Source: JBDIAG01 sp963835085 (GTDB taxonomy: Bacteria > Actinomycetota > Actinomycetes > Actinomycetales > CAWJMD01). From it: a stretch of 64,000 nt of DNA. The translations under genes were made by a program, and so were the position numbers. The stretch is from the NCBI GenBank assembly GCA_963835085.1, contig CAWIED010000001.1:1302001-1366000 (forward strand), read 5' to 3'. The notes below the pieces were generated by a model, which was not told the DNA's origin, made no database searches, and saw only the letters and a list, made by a program, of their open reading frames with translations. The stretch's first letter is position 1. Every line of letters starts with the position of its first letter. Below are positions 1-11,800 of the stretch, piece after piece.

Positions 1-207
1 CCGGGTGCCGTCTTCGCCCAGGCTCACGTGCGGACGAGTCACCTGGAAGTCGTGGTACTCCTCCGGGTCGAGCGCCACCAGCGGCTGCGCGTCCCACACA
101 TCCTGCAAGTGCTCGATGACACCGGTGGCCGCATCGCCCGCGTCGTTCCAACCCTCGAAGGCCGCCAGCGCGATGGGGCGTCGAAGTTTGGGTCGCCCCG
201 CTGCCAT
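1..207 (-). CDS. PAC2 family protein, N-terminal part (cut by window edge)
   Basis: Reading the reverse strand from an ATG at 207 gives 69 codons open to the window edge. The start of the protein contains AFEGWNDAGDAATGVIEHL, the characteristic opening of actinobacterial PAC2 (proteasome-assembly-chaperone-like, DUF75) proteins. A GGTGGAGG ribosome site precedes the ATG. It is divergent from metH; a PAC2 gene beside metH is a common arrangement in proteasome-bearing actinobacteria. The biochemical role of bacterial PAC2 proteins is not established. Only the N-terminus is visible, so completeness cannot be judged. Confidence 0.85.
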   Translation of the reverse strand, partial: MAAGRPKLRRPIALAAFEGWNDAGDAATGVIEHLQDVWDAQPLVALDPEEYHDFQVTRPHVSLGEDGTR

Positions 208-306
208 CCCGCCTCCACCTCACGCACATCCGTCTCGTTTGAGCCAGATCGCCAGCCTATTGCACGGCAGCCCGCTTCTTCGGGAGCCCACCGGCTCACG
301 TTCGCC

Positions 307-435
307 AGAGCAACCGGGTCGGTGTCCGGCAGAGCAACCAGCTTCGTGTCCGGAATCCGGCGCCAGCGCTCCCGCGGAGTGCAGCGTTGAGCACGAAGCG
401 TGCGGACAGGTCCCGCACTGGCGCCGGATTGTGGA
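307..435. repeat. Tandem 24-mer plus imperfect inverted repeat in the PAC2-metH intergenic region
   Basis: Two imperfect 24-bp tandem copies lie at 307-330 and 331-354 (shared core AGAGCAACC...GTGTCCGG). The second runs into an inverted repeat with left arm 349-366 (TCCGGAATCCGGCGCCAG) and right arm 418-435 (CTGGCGCCGGATTGTGGA), with two mismatches. A related palindrome occurs at 34885-34977. The rest of the 326-bp gap (208-533) holds no gene I can support. The metH ribosome site (GGTAGGAG) is at its end. Confidence 0.6.
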
Positions 436-533
436 CAACGCACTCCGCACAGCCGCCGGATCGAGCCGCCGGGTAGCCCGATCGGGCGTCGGCCTAGACT
501 CAGGGATCCCGCAGAATCAGAGGTAGGAGCGGT

Positions 534-3500
534 ATGACCGGACGGCCAGACAGATTTCGACGTGCGCTCACGGGGGAGCGAGCACTCGTGGCAGACGGCG
601 CGATGGGCACCATGCTGCAGTCGTACGACCTGACCCTCGATGACATGCAGGGGCACGACGGCTGCAACGAGATCCTCAATGTGACCCGCCCCGACGTGGT
701 CACCGAGATCCACGAGGCGTACCTCGCCGCCGGCGCCGACTGTCTGGAGACCAACACCTTCGGCGCCAACTGGGCCAACCTCGCCGAATACGGCATCCAA
801 GACCGGATCACCGAGCTGGCCCTGGCGGGTGCCCGGCTGGCGCGCGCCGCTGCAGACGCCGCCCCCGGCCCAGAGCGTTACGTGCTCGGCTCCGTGGGCC
901 CGGGCACAAAGCTGCCCTCCCTCGGCCACGCGCCGTTCGCCCTGCTCCGCGACGCCTACCGCGAGCAGGCACTGGGCCTCCTCGAGGGCGGGGTAGACGC
1001 GATTCTGATCGAGACCGTGCAAGACCTGCTCCAGGCCAAGTCAGCCATCATCGGCGCCCGGCGAGCGATGACCACCACGGGAATTCACGTGCCCGTGCTG
1101 GTCTCCGTCACGGTGGAGACCACGGGCACCATGCTGCTCGGCACCGAGATCGGCGCTGCCCTCACCGCCCTGGAGGCGCTCGGTATCGACGCGATCGGCC
1201 TCAACTGCGCCACCGGGCCCACCGAGATGAGCGAGCACCTGCGGCACCTGTCGCGGCACGCCCGCATTCCGGTCACCTGTATGCCCAATGCAGGCCTGCC
1301 CCAGCTGACGAAGCACGGCGCGCACTATCCGTTGACGGCCGCGCAGCTCGGCGAGGCGCACCGCACGTTCGTCACCGACTACGGCCTGGGCTTGGTGGGT
1401 GGGTGCTGCGGCACCACGGCCGAGCACATCGCGGCGGTGGTCGCGGCCACGTCCTCGCTGGTTCCGGGCACCCGCACGCCGACCCACGAGGGCGGGGTGG
1501 CCAGCCTCTACCAGCATGTGCCGTTCCGCCAGGACGCGTCCTATCTCTCGATCGGTGAGCGCACGAACGCCAACGGCTCCAAGGCCTTTCGCGATGCGAT
1601 GCTGGCGCAGGACTGGGAGAAGTGCGTCGAGATCGCGCGCGGCCAGACCCGCGACGGCGCCCACCTGCTCGACGTCTGCATCGACTATGTGGGCCGCGAC
1701 GGGGTGGCGGATGCCCGGGAGGTCGTGAGCCGGCTGGCGACCGCGTCCACCCTGCCGCTGGTGCTCGACTCCACCGAGCCCGAGGTGATCGAGGCAGGGC
1801 TGGAACTCGTGGGCGGGCGCGCGGTGGTCAACTCCGTGAACTTCGAGGACGGTGACGGCCCCACCTCCCGCTTCGCCAGGGCGATGCCGATCGTGCGTGA
1901 GCACGGGGCGGCCGTGGTGGTGATGTGCATCGACGAGCAGGGCCAGGCCCGTAACGCCGAGAAGAAGGTGGCGATCGCTGCCCGCACCATCGACGCGCTC
2001 GTGCAGGAGTGGGGGATGGCGGTAGAGGACATCATCGTCGACACCCTCACCTTCCCCATCGCGACCGGACAGGAGGAGACCCGACGCGACGGCCTGGAGA
2101 CCATCGAGGCCATCCGGGAACTGAAGCGCCGCTATCCCGACGTGCAGACCACGCTCGGCGTGTCGAACATTTCGTTCGGGCTCAATCCGGCAGCGCGCGT
2201 GGTGCTCAATTCCGTGTTCCTGCACGAGGCGGTAGAGGCGGGGCTCGACTCCGCCATCGTGCATACGGCGCGCATCATGCCCACGGCGTCGATTCCCGAC
2301 GAGCAGCGCCAGGCCGCCTACGACCTCGTCTACGACCGCCGCGGCTACGACGACGCCGGGAACCTCGTGTACGACCCGCTGCAGAAAGTGCTCGACCTGT
2401 TCGAGGGGGTCGACACCAAGGCGCTCAAGGCTTCCCGGGCGGCCGAGTTGGCGGGGCTGCCGCTCACCGAACGCCTTTCGCGGCGCATCATCGACGGCGA
2501 ACGCCAAGGCCTCGAAGCAGATCTCGACGAGGCGCTCGAGAGCTATCCGCCGCTCGACATCGTCAACGAGTACCTGCTCGACGGCATGAAGGTGGTGGGG
2601 GAGCGTTTCGGGGCCGGCCAGATGCAGCTGCCGTTCGTGCTGCAGTCGGCAGAGGTGATGAAGGCGGCCGTGGCCTTTCTGGAGCCGCACATCGAGGCGG
2701 CCGCGGTGGCCTCCGGTGGGGGCGGGGGACGACGGGCGAAGGCCAAGATCGTGCTGGCCACCGTGAAGGGCGACGTGCACGACATCGGCAAGAACCTCGT
2801 GGACATCATCCTGTCGAACAACGGGTACGAGGTCGTGAACCTCGGCATCAAACAGCCGGTGAACGACATCATTCACGCCGCCGAGCAATCGGGGGCCGAC
2901 GCCATCGGGATGAGCGGGCTGCTCGTGAAGTCGACCGTGGTGATGAAGGAGAACCTCGAAGAGCTCAACACCCGAGGCCTGGCGGCCCGGTGGCCGATCA
3001 TTCTCGGCGGCGCCGCGCTCACCCGCGCCTACGTCGAGAACGATCTGGCAGAACTCTACGAGGGCGAAGTGCGTTACGCGCGTGACGCTTTCGAGGGCCT
3101 GCGGCTGATGGACGCGGTGGCCAAGGCCAAGGCCGACCCCGACCTCGAGATCGCCCAGGCGTTGCCGCCGCTGCGACCGCGCCGCGTCCGGCAGGTAGAT
3201 CGTGGCGCCGAAGAGGCCCCGGTGGACGACTCCCGGTCGAACGTGGTGGCCGACAACACGATCCCGACGCCGCCCTTCTGGGGTACCCGGGTGGTCAAGG
3301 GCGTTCCGCTGAAGGAGATCGCGGGCTATCTCGACGAGCGGGCCACCTTCCTCGGGCAATGGGGTCTGCGGCCGACTCGCGGTGGCGACGGGCCGGGCTA
3401 TGAGGAGTTGGTCGAGAGTGAGGGCCGGCCGCGGCTGCGGATGTGGCTCGATCGCATCGTCGCCGAGCAGATCATGAACCCGGCTGTCGTCTACGGCTAT

Positions 3501-4094
3501 TTCCCCTGCTATTCCGAGGGCAGCACTGTCGTGATCCTCGACGCGAGCGAGAACGCCGACGGCAGCACAACGTTCGGCCCCGAGGTGGCTCGATTCACCT
3601 TTCCTCGGCAACGTCGCGATCGACGACTCTGCCTGGCCGACTTCATCCGCTCGAAGGAGCTCTTCGAGGCCGACGGCCAGCCCGACGTCTTGCCTTTGCA
3701 GTTGGTGACGATGGGCGACCATGTCTCGGAGGTGACCGCAGAGCTGTTCTCGCGCAATAACTATCGGGACTATCTGGAGTTGCACGGGCTATCCGTGCAA
3801 CTCACGGAGGGGCTGGCCGAGCTGTGGCACGCCCGGGTCCGGGCGGAATTGGGCTTCGCCGATGAGGACGCTCCGGAGCTGCCGGGAATCCTCGACCAGA
3901 AATACCGCGGATCACGGTATTCGTTCGGCTATCCCGCCTGCCCCGACCTGGAGGACCGGGCGACCATGGTGCGCCTGCTCGAACCGGAACGGATCGGCGT
4001 CAGCCTGTCGGAGGAATTGCAGCTGCATCCCGAGCAGTCCACCGATGCGCTGGTGATCCATCACCCGGAGGCCAAGTACTTCAACGCGACGTAA
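534..4094 (+). CDS. metH: Cobalamin-dependent methionine synthase
   Basis: Transfers a methyl group from 5-methyltetrahydrofolate through methylcobalamin to homocysteine, making methionine in the cytoplasm. The 1186-residue length is normal. Domains in order: homocysteine-binding barrel (about 1-310) with zinc cysteines in LNCATGP (about 225) and GGCCGTT (about 291-292); pterin-binding domain starting at SIGERTNANGSKAF (about 338); cobalamin cap and binding domain with DVHDIGKNL, whose His749 is the cobalt ligand; and a C-terminal reactivation domain ending with SEELQLHPEQSTDAL. The ATG at 534 follows GGTAGGAG. No cobalamin riboswitch could be recognised upstream by eye. Confidence 0.98.
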   Translation: MTGRPDRFRRALTGERALVADGAMGTMLQSYDLTLDDMQGHDGCNEILNVTRPDVVTEIHEAYLAAGADCLETNTFGANWANLAEYGIQDRITELALAGARLARAAADAAPGPERYVLGSVGPGTKLPSLGHAPFALLRDAYREQALGLLEGGVDAILIETVQDLLQAKSAIIGARRAMTTTGIHVPVLVSVTVETTGTMLLGTEIGAALTALEALGIDAIGLNCATGPTEMSEHLRHLSRHARIPVTCMPNAGLPQLTKHGAHYPLTAAQLGEAHRTFVTDYGLGLVGGCCGTTAEHIAAVVAATSSLVPGTRTPTHEGGVASLYQHVPFRQDASYLSIGERTNANGSKAFRDAMLAQDWEKCVEIARGQTRDGAHLLDVCIDYVGRDGVADAREVVSRLATASTLPLVLDSTEPEVIEAGLELVGGRAVVNSVNFEDGDGPTSRFARAMPIVREHGAAVVVMCIDEQGQARNAEKKVAIAARTIDALVQEWGMAVEDIIVDTLTFPIATGQEETRRDGLETIEAIRELKRRYPDVQTTLGVSNISFGLNPAARVVLNSVFLHEAVEAGLDSAIVHTARIMPTASIPDEQRQAAYDLVYDRRGYDDAGNLVYDPLQKVLDLFEGVDTKALKASRAAELAGLPLTERLSRRIIDGERQGLEADLDEALESYPPLDIVNEYLLDGMKVVGERFGAGQMQLPFVLQSAEVMKAAVAFLEPHIEAAAVASGGGGGRRAKAKIVLATVKGDVHDIGKNLVDIILSNNGYEVVNLGIKQPVNDIIHAAEQSGADAIGMSGLLVKSTVVMKENLEELNTRGLAARWPIILGGAALTRAYVENDLAELYEGEVRYARDAFEGLRLMDAVAKAKADPDLEIAQALPPLRPRRVRQVDRGAEEAPVDDSRSNVVADNTIPTPPFWGTRVVKGVPLKEIAGYLDERATFLGQWGLRPTRGGDGPGYEELVESEGRPRLRMWLDRIVAEQIMNPAVVYGYFPCYSEGSTVVILDASENADGSTTFGPEVARFTFPRQRRDRRLCLADFIRSKELFEADGQPDVLPLQLVTMGDHVSEVTAELFSRNNYRDYLELHGLSVQLTEGLAELWHARVRAELGFADEDAPELPGILDQKYRGSRYSFGYPACPDLEDRATMVRLLEPERIGVSLSEELQLHPEQSTDALVIHHPEAKYFNAT

Positions 4095-4162
4095 TTGGCA
4101 CAAGCCAGGACACCCCCGCGTAGCTCACTAATCGGGCGGACCATTCGTACTAGGGTCACGCC

Positions 4163-5548
4163 ATGAGTTCAGCCTCCGATCTGCCCGGCCGCCTGGCCCG
4201 CAGCGCCGCCAGAGCCGCGTACCGCACCGTGTGGCCGGTGGCGCGTCCGGTGCTGGGGCCGGTGGTGCGTCCAGCGGCACAGCGGGTGGTGACTGCGGCT
4301 GCCGTTCGGGGCTGGGTCAACGTCCCGCCCGCCCAGCCGCAGGTGCCTACTGCGGAACCCGGCAGTGCCGAGGCGGCGACTGGTCGGCGGAGTCGGGGCT
4401 TCGGCGATTTCAACGAGATGTTGCACGAGCTGCGCAGCATCGAGATGAGCCGGATGCCGCGCACCGACGGCACCGTGCTCAGCGCAGGCGCCAGCGGCAC
4501 GCTCTACTTCGAGTGGATCACGCGCTGCTACGGGCCGATCAAGCGGCATATCGGCCTGGAGCTGTACTTGGCCGAGCCGGCAGAGCTGCCGGAGGGCGTG
4601 GAGTGGCTGAAGCGGTCGGTGTCGAACATGGAGGGCGTGCCCGACGGCTCCATTGGACTGATCTTCTCCGGCCAGAACTTCGAGCATCTCTTCGGCGACG
4701 ACGCCGCGGGCTTCCTGCTCGAAAGCCATCGGGTGCTGGAGGTGGGCGGGCAGCTGGTGATCGACTCGCCGAACCGCGACATCACCAGCCCGCAGTGCTG
4801 GAACATGCCCGAGCACACCATCGAGTTCACGGTGGACGAGGCGATCGACCTCGTGACGCTGGCCGGCTTCGACGTGAACTCGGTGCGGGGGCTGTGGCTG
4901 TGCCGCGACGACAAGACCGGCGAGGTGCTGCCCTGGTGGGACGACACCGACCCGCCGGACGCCGCAGAGGTGACCCGCCGAGCGGTACTGGGCATCGACC
5001 GTCCGCAGGACTGCTTCGTCTGGTGGCTCGAGGCCACCCGCGCCGACCGGGCGCCCGACGAGCGCGCGCTGCGGCGCCGGCATGCGGAGATCTTCGACAT
5101 CGCCTGGCCCGAGCGGCTGCAGCGGGTGCGATACCTGGTGGGGGAGAAGCGGTTCGAGCTCGGCGTGCCCTACGTCTCGGCCGAGGTCGGCACCGCCGGC
5201 CACCTGCTCTTCGGGCCGTATGCGCCGCTCACACCAGGTTCGTACGAGGTCACGCTGTGGTTGCGTGCGCCAGGTAAGAGCTCCGAGTCTGGGGGACGCG
5301 AGCCGGATGCACTGGCGGAGCTCGACATCACGTCTGTGACCGGTGACCTGGCGCTGGCCCGCACGCTCACTGCAGACGACTTCCCGGACGACGGCTGGAC
5401 GCCCGTCACTCTGGCTTTCCAGGTGGACGACCTGCAGTGGGGCGTTGAGTTCCGGGTGGTGTCGACCGGGGCGCGGGCTCTGGAGGTGCAGCAGCGGGTG
5501 GCTCTTAAGGAAGAGGGGACCTCGGTCGCACCGACCCGTGAGGTCTAG
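4163..5548 (+). CDS. Class I SAM-dependent methyltransferase with C-terminal beta domain
   Basis: A 461-residue protein. An Arg/Ala-rich N-terminus (about 1-75) precedes a methyltransferase-type Rossmann core: LSAGASGTLYFEWI (about 105-120), an acidic strand IGLELYLAE, GSIGLIFSGQNFEHLF, and VLEVGGQLVIDSPNRD, resembling the post-motif strand-turn of such enzymes. The C-terminal third (about 340-460) looks like a beta-sandwich module (YVSAEVGTAGHLLFGPYAPLTPGSYEVTLWL) of the kind found in polysaccharide or cell-wall gene sets. Substrate unknown. It is alone between metH and the RHS locus and lacks an obvious strong ribosome site. Confidence 0.7.
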   Translation: MSSASDLPGRLARSAARAAYRTVWPVARPVLGPVVRPAAQRVVTAAAVRGWVNVPPAQPQVPTAEPGSAEAATGRRSRGFGDFNEMLHELRSIEMSRMPRTDGTVLSAGASGTLYFEWITRCYGPIKRHIGLELYLAEPAELPEGVEWLKRSVSNMEGVPDGSIGLIFSGQNFEHLFGDDAAGFLLESHRVLEVGGQLVIDSPNRDITSPQCWNMPEHTIEFTVDEAIDLVTLAGFDVNSVRGLWLCRDDKTGEVLPWWDDTDPPDAAEVTRRAVLGIDRPQDCFVWWLEATRADRAPDERALRRRHAEIFDIAWPERLQRVRYLVGEKRFELGVPYVSAEVGTAGHLLFGPYAPLTPGSYEVTLWLRAPGKSSESGGREPDALAELDITSVTGDLALARTLTADDFPDDGWTPVTLAFQVDDLQWGVEFRVVSTGARALEVQQRVALKEEGTSVAPTREV

Positions 5549-5887
5549 TTCCGTGTGCTGAGTTGGCCTGATACCTGAGCTTCGATGAGCTATCTGCCGC
5601 AGCAGGGGATAGGGGCTCTTTGCCGTTGACGGCGTCGAGGTTCTGGCCCGGTCGCGGTGGCGGTGGGCATCTGATTCACATGCCTTTAGCTCGTGAACAT
5701 TGGCGTGGGATTTTCTCAGAATTCACTCATGATTGCCCTGCATTTTCTCAGGGTTCCCTTATGTTTTGGACCATTCGGGTGAATGCGGTGGGAAGGTGGT
5801 GGCGGGTGATTGTGAAGGTGTGGTGGGGTTCGGGCACTTCATTAGTGCACCTTGGTGTGAGGGGTGCTGTCTTCGGGGGTTCGGGGT
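5549..5887 (+). promoter_or_regulatory. Leader region of the RHS gene
   Basis: This is 315-339 bp without a credible gene. The stretch 5700-5770 is strikingly AT-rich for the window and carries two copies of ATTTTCTCAG (around 5711 and 5741), so it is the likely promoter region of the RHS gene. No exact -35/-10 pair could be assigned with confidence. Confidence 0.35.
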
Positions 5888-8800
5888 ATGCCTACTCGTC
5901 GTCGTGGTTCGACGCCTGCCGCACTGGTTGCGGTCTCTTCGACTATTTCGCGGTGGGTGCCGCAGGGCCGGCGTGTGGTGGTCGGGGTGTTGGCCACGAC
6001 GTTGGTGGCCTCGGTGTTGTCCGTGGCCTCTCCGGCGGAGGCGGTCCCGGCCTCGGTGACGGCGCTGAAGCCTGCTGTGGCGGATCAGGGGCCGTTGGTG
6101 CGTCCGGATCTGGTGTCGGCGGGTGTGACCGCGCGGGCCACTGGCAAGCAGGTCGAAGTCGAAGGCTTACGCACGGAAACAGCGCAGACGTATGTGAATG
6201 CGGATGGAACCCTCACCACACAGGCGCATGCCGGGGTGCAACGGTTCAAAAATGCCAAGGGCGCGTGGGTGACTGTCGATTTGAGTTTGGCGAAGTCGGG
6301 TACGGATGGTCTGGTCCGCCCGAAAGCCCAGCCGAATGGGTTGGTGTTGTCCGGTGGTGGGAAGAACCCGGATGTGTGGAGTGTGGAAGCCGGGCCGGAC
6401 GCTGCCGGGGCTGCCCGGCAGGTGAAGGTGGGGTGGGCGGGGACGTTGCCGGCCCCGTCGTTGGACGGGTCGACCGCCACGTACCGTGAAGCGGCTCCTG
6501 GGGTGGATGTGCGGATGGTCGCGACCCGGTCCGGGTTCGAGCAGTTCCTCGACGTGAAGTCCCGGGACGCGGTGCCCGAGGGTGGGTTGTCGTGGTCCTT
6601 CCCGGTGAAGACGAAGGGCCTGACCGCCCGGTCGGAGAAGGACGGGTCGGTCTCGTTCGTCGACGCCAAAGGCGGTGTGATCTCCCGGATCCCGCCGGCA
6701 CTGGCCTGGGACGCCGCCGAAGGCACCGCCAAAGGCACCGCATCCTCGCAAGCCCCGGTGACCCTGTCGGTGACCCAGGCCAACCCCGGGAATGCGACGT
6801 TGACGGTGACCCCGGACCCGAACTGGGTGGCCGACCCGGCCCGGGTCTTCCCGATCACCGTCGACCCGGTCTACGCCTCGGGATCACTGGCCCCGACCTT
6901 CGACACGTACGTGCAGTCCGGAGTCTCCAGCGACATGTCCGGCTCCACCGAACTGCGGGCCGGCACCTACGACGGTGGATCAACCAAAACCCGGTCATTC
7001 GTCTCGTTCGCCATGGGCTCGGTCTCCGGGCTCCTCGTGCAGTCGGCGTCGTTGTCGTTGCAGGAAACGTACGCGTACTCCTGCACCGCCCGTGACGTCA
7101 CCGCCTGGGGCGTCTCCTCCGACGCCAACACCAGCACACGGTGGACGAACCAACCAGGCCTGGTCTTCCAGACCGGCAGCGTGTCCGCCGCCAAGGGATA
7201 CTCCTCCTCCTGCGCGGCCGGGCGGGTAGCGATCCCGGTCACCAGCCTGGTGCAACGCTGGACCGGTGCGGCCCCGGTCTGGGTGCCCGGTGCCACGGCG
7301 TCGATGCTGGGGTCGGGGCAGCAGTTGGCCGGGGGTCAGTCGATTGTGTCGCCGTCGGCGAAGTTCTATGCGGTGATGCAGGCTGATGGGAATCTCGTGG
7401 TCTACGGCCCCGCGGGGCCGGTGTGGGCGTCGAACACGTCCGGGAACCCGAATGCCCGGGTGGTGATGCAGACCGACGGCAACCTCGTCATCTACACGAC
7501 CGGTGGCACCCCGGTCTGGAACTCGGGCACGTCCGGGCATGCGGGGTCGGTGTTGCAGATCCAGGATGACGGGAACCTGGTGGTGTACTCGGGCCCGAAC
7601 CCGGGGGCTACCCCGTTGTGGGCGTCGGGGACGCCGCCGGTGGTGACGGGCACGATCGCGGTGGTGGCGGGTAGTGAGACGGATTCGTACGGGTGGAAGA
7701 AGTTCGCCTCCTCCGAGACCACGGACGACCCGGTGCTGACGTACACGTACAACCGGGCCCCGGCCGTCCCGACAAGCGTCACCGTGGTCGGTGCCGGCAC
7801 CTCCGCCGGAGTCCTCTACACGGCCTCAACATCCCCGAGTGTGCGCGCGACGGTCTCGGACCCGGACGCGAATCAGGTGTTGACCGAGGTCGAGGCCTAC
7901 CCCTCAGCCAACGGCACGTCCCCGGACAGCGGGTCGACGGCGGTCAAATGCACCGGCGGGTTCGCTGCCTCAGGCGGCACCTCGACGTGTGCGCTGAGTG
8001 GGTTGACGAACAACACCCAGTACGTGACGAGGGTCCGGGCCCGTGATGATGCCGCCGCCCGAGGCTCCTGGTCGGGGTGGACCGCGTTCCGGGTCGCGGC
8101 GACCACTCCACCCGCCCCGGCGATGGCCTGCCCCGGGTACGCGGACGGGTCGTGGGCCTCCACCGCGCCGGGCTCGCCGATACCGTGCACGATCACCTAC
8201 CCGACCCGGACGAACTACTCCGGTGACGGAGCCCTGCGGGTCATCGTCGACGGCACCCCCACCACCGGCGCCCTGAACAGCAACGTGTCCGTCCAGGTGG
8301 CGAACACGGACGGGGCACATCACGTCTCGGCCGCGGTCGTGGCCGCGACCGGGGTGGTCGCGCCCACCGCTACGGTCTCGTTCGGGTTCGGCACCGCCGG
8401 GTTGTCCGCCCCGACCTCGGGGACCACCGCGACCGGAGCGGTCCGGGTGACCGCGGCCGGACCACCACCCGCCTCGGGTGGCAGCGTCACGGGCACCGTG
8501 CAGTACCGGCTCGGCGGCGGGACCGGTGGCACGTGGACCTCCGACCCGGCCGCGACCAACCTGCCGGTCTCGACCAGCGGCGGCATGTCGACCTTCGACA
8601 AGGTCGTCAACGTCTCCGGATACACCACCGGCACCGACCCCCGCGTCCCCGTCCAAGTCGACCTGCAGGTCTGCTTCACCTACACCGGCACCGGCGGTGG
8701 CGGCTCGACCACCACCTGCACCAACGGCGGCACCCCCACCACGCTGACCCGCGTCCCGAAAGCCTTCGGCGACCACTTCCCCACCAGCGACGCCGGCCCC

Positions 8801-11800
8801 GGCCAGGTCGCGTTGTGGACGGGTGAGTTCCAAACCTCGACCACCGACGTATCGATCCCCGCCTACACCGGCACCCTCGCGTTGTCCCGGTCACACGCCA
8901 CCTACGACGGCCCCGACAACCTCGCCAACTGGCCGACCCTCCCCGCTAGCGGAGTGCTCGGGCCGGGGTGGACGTTGAGCCTGGACGGTCCCGACGCCGG
9001 GTCCGCCGGCCTGGACGTCTACGACCAATCCCTCGTGGACGGCACCATTTCGTTGGTCGATGGTGACGGCACCGCCCTGGTGTTCACGACCCCGACCGGG
9101 ACAACGCGCACAGGTGCATCGCTGCCGGGTGGGGTTTGGCCCGCCGCGAATGACGACACCACCGACTCGGGGGCAACCCTGTTCGTCGGAGACACCGTCA
9201 GCGTGGATGCTGCGGGGACTACTCAGCCCGGCGCCGACGGCATCCCCGACGTCACCCTCACCGAGGACGACGGCACGATGACGACATTCGCGGGCAAGAC
9301 CGCCCCGACCGCCACCACGGCCGCCGTCTTCACCCCGGGCCTGGTGAAGGAGGCCGGGCAGGCGGGCACCACCACCTACACCCGGGATGCCACCGGGCGG
9401 GTCACCCAGATTCTGGCTCCGACCGGGCCGGGGGTGACCTGCACCGGGGCCACCCCGACGGCCGCCGGGTGCCGGTACTTGAGCCTTGCGTATGGCACGA
9501 CTGGGTCGAGTACGGGGAAATTGGTATCGGTGACGGCGAACCTGTGGAACCCGGCCAAGGCCGGTGGTGCCGGGATGGACACCACGACGGTGGCCACGTA
9601 TGCGTATGACGCGTCGGGGCGTTTGGCCTCGGTGACGGACCCCCGCACCAGCTTGGCCACCGCGTACGCCTATGACGGGACCACGCCCCGGCTGAGCACG
9701 GTGACCCCGCCGGGGCAGGCGACGTGGCGGCTCGCCTACACGAACGGGCCGGTGAACGGGTTCACCTCCACCCATCTCAGCAGTGTGTCGCGTGACCCGG
9801 CGGATGGGTCCGCTGGGAGCCCGGTGCGGGTGTCCTCGTACGTGTATGGGGTGCCGACGTCGGGGTCCGGGCTCCCGGATGTGTCCAAGGCCGCGGCACC
9901 GGAGTCCCTGGGCGGGTGGGGTCAAGCCACGGCGCCGACGGTTGGGTTTGCGGTATTCGGTGCCGACCGGCCCGCCGGGTCGACCGGTGACACCCCGGGC
10001 AGTGTCTCGTCGTCGGAGTGGGCGTTGGCGGACCTGCAGTACACCGACGCGAACGGGTACACGGTCAACACCAGCTCCTACGGTGCCGGGGACTGGCAGA
10101 CCACCTCCACCGACTACGACACCCAGGGCAACATCACCCGGGAACTGGATGCGGGGAACCTGGCCGCGTGGGCGGCGGACTCGGCCTCGGCCGGCTCACC
10201 GGTCTCGACGGACCCGTACGCCACGATCACCGCGTACAACCCGGACGTGACCTCCGTGTCGGCGGTCACCGTGACCGATCCGGATGGCACCACCCGGACC
10301 ATCCCGGCGGGGACGGTGATCGTGCCCGCTGGAACCAGGGTGAGCGACACGTGGGGTCCGGCACGGCTGGTGCCGGACACTCGTACGGGTGCCGTGGCGG
10401 GGTCGTTGATGTCGGCGCGTCCGCATACCCGGACCGTGTTTGATGAGGGTGCCCCGAACAGTGGTGTCGACCCGAAGACGGGGTTGGGGTATTCCCTGGC
10501 CACGACCATCATCACCGGGGCGGTGGATGCGTCGTCCGCGACGTACAAGACCGACCCGGACTACACCGCCACGAGTGTGACGAAGACCGACTACGCCGCC
10601 CATGACGGGAACCCCGCGACCGGGGATACCTCCGGGTGGGTGTGGGGGTCACCGACCCGGATCACCACGATCGCTGCACCCACGCCGACTGCTCCCTCGT
10701 ATGGGGCGGGTGCAGGTGACGTGGTCAAGGACACCGTTCTGGACAGTACGGGTCGGGTAGTCGAGCAGCGGCAGCCCTCGGAGTCCGGTGGTTCCACCGA
10801 GCCCACCGCGGGGGTGGGGACGTGGCGGACCCGGTTCTACACCGCCGGGGTCAACCCCGCCGATGCCGCGTGTGGGAATCACCCGGAATGGAACGGGCTG
10901 ACCTGCACCACCGGCCCCGCCGTCGCCGCCGGGACCCAAACCCTGTCCCGGGTCAGCGGGTACTCGATGTGGCTGGCACCCACCACCACCGTGGAGACCA
11001 CCGCGACCGCCGGGGTCACTCGCACCACCACTCTCGGGTACGACACCGCGTCCCGTCCCACCACCAGCACGCTCGCTCTGGTGGGGGTGTCCGGGCCGGC
11101 GATCCCGGCGACGACGACGGCGTACTCACCCACCACCGGGCAACCGGTCTCGGTGACCGACGGCACGAACACGGTGACGACGGGGTACGACGCGTGGGGC
11201 AGGTCTACCACGTATACCCCGTCGGGTCAGCCCGCCTCGACCACGACGTATGACAGTGTGGGTCGGGTGGACACGGTGACCGACCCGAAGGGGTCGACCA
11301 CGTACGGGTACGGGACCGACGCCAACGGCAAGGACGAGCACCGTAACCTGCCCACGTCCGTGGAGCACACCACGAACGGGCAGACCCTCACCTTCACCGG
11401 GGCGTATGACGCCGCGGGTAGGTTGGTCACGCAAACCCTGCCGGGTGGGTTGACGCAGTCCACGACGTTCGACGTCGTGGGGGATCCGACCGGGTTGAGG
11501 TATACCGGTTCGGGTGGGCAGGAGTGGTTGGCGTGGACTCAGACCAGCGACCCCGCGGGGCGGGTCACGTCGGAGACCACCCCGAATCTGACCACCACCG
11601 TGGGGGCGAGTACTCCGTCTGCGCATAAGACGTACGCGTACAACGGGTTGGGGCAGCTGACCCGGGTCGTGGATACCACGTTGGATCCGGCGAATCCGGC
11701 GATCAGTACCGGGTGCGCACGCCGGGACTACACGTTCACCCCGAACGGGGCCCGGACGGGGTTGACGACCACGACGGCGGGTGCGGGGGTCGACTGCACC

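Noticed and set aside
208..533. Cobalamin or SAM riboswitch before metH
   Set aside because: No B12-box or SAM-aptamer core could be recognised by eye. The visible structure is a repeat shared with 34885-34977. A covariance-model search would decide.
1041..3785. A 914-codon open frame antisense to metH
   Set aside because: It lies wholly opposite a complete, motif-rich metH. Long antisense frames are expected in GC-rich codon-biased DNA, and the translation has no recognisable domain.
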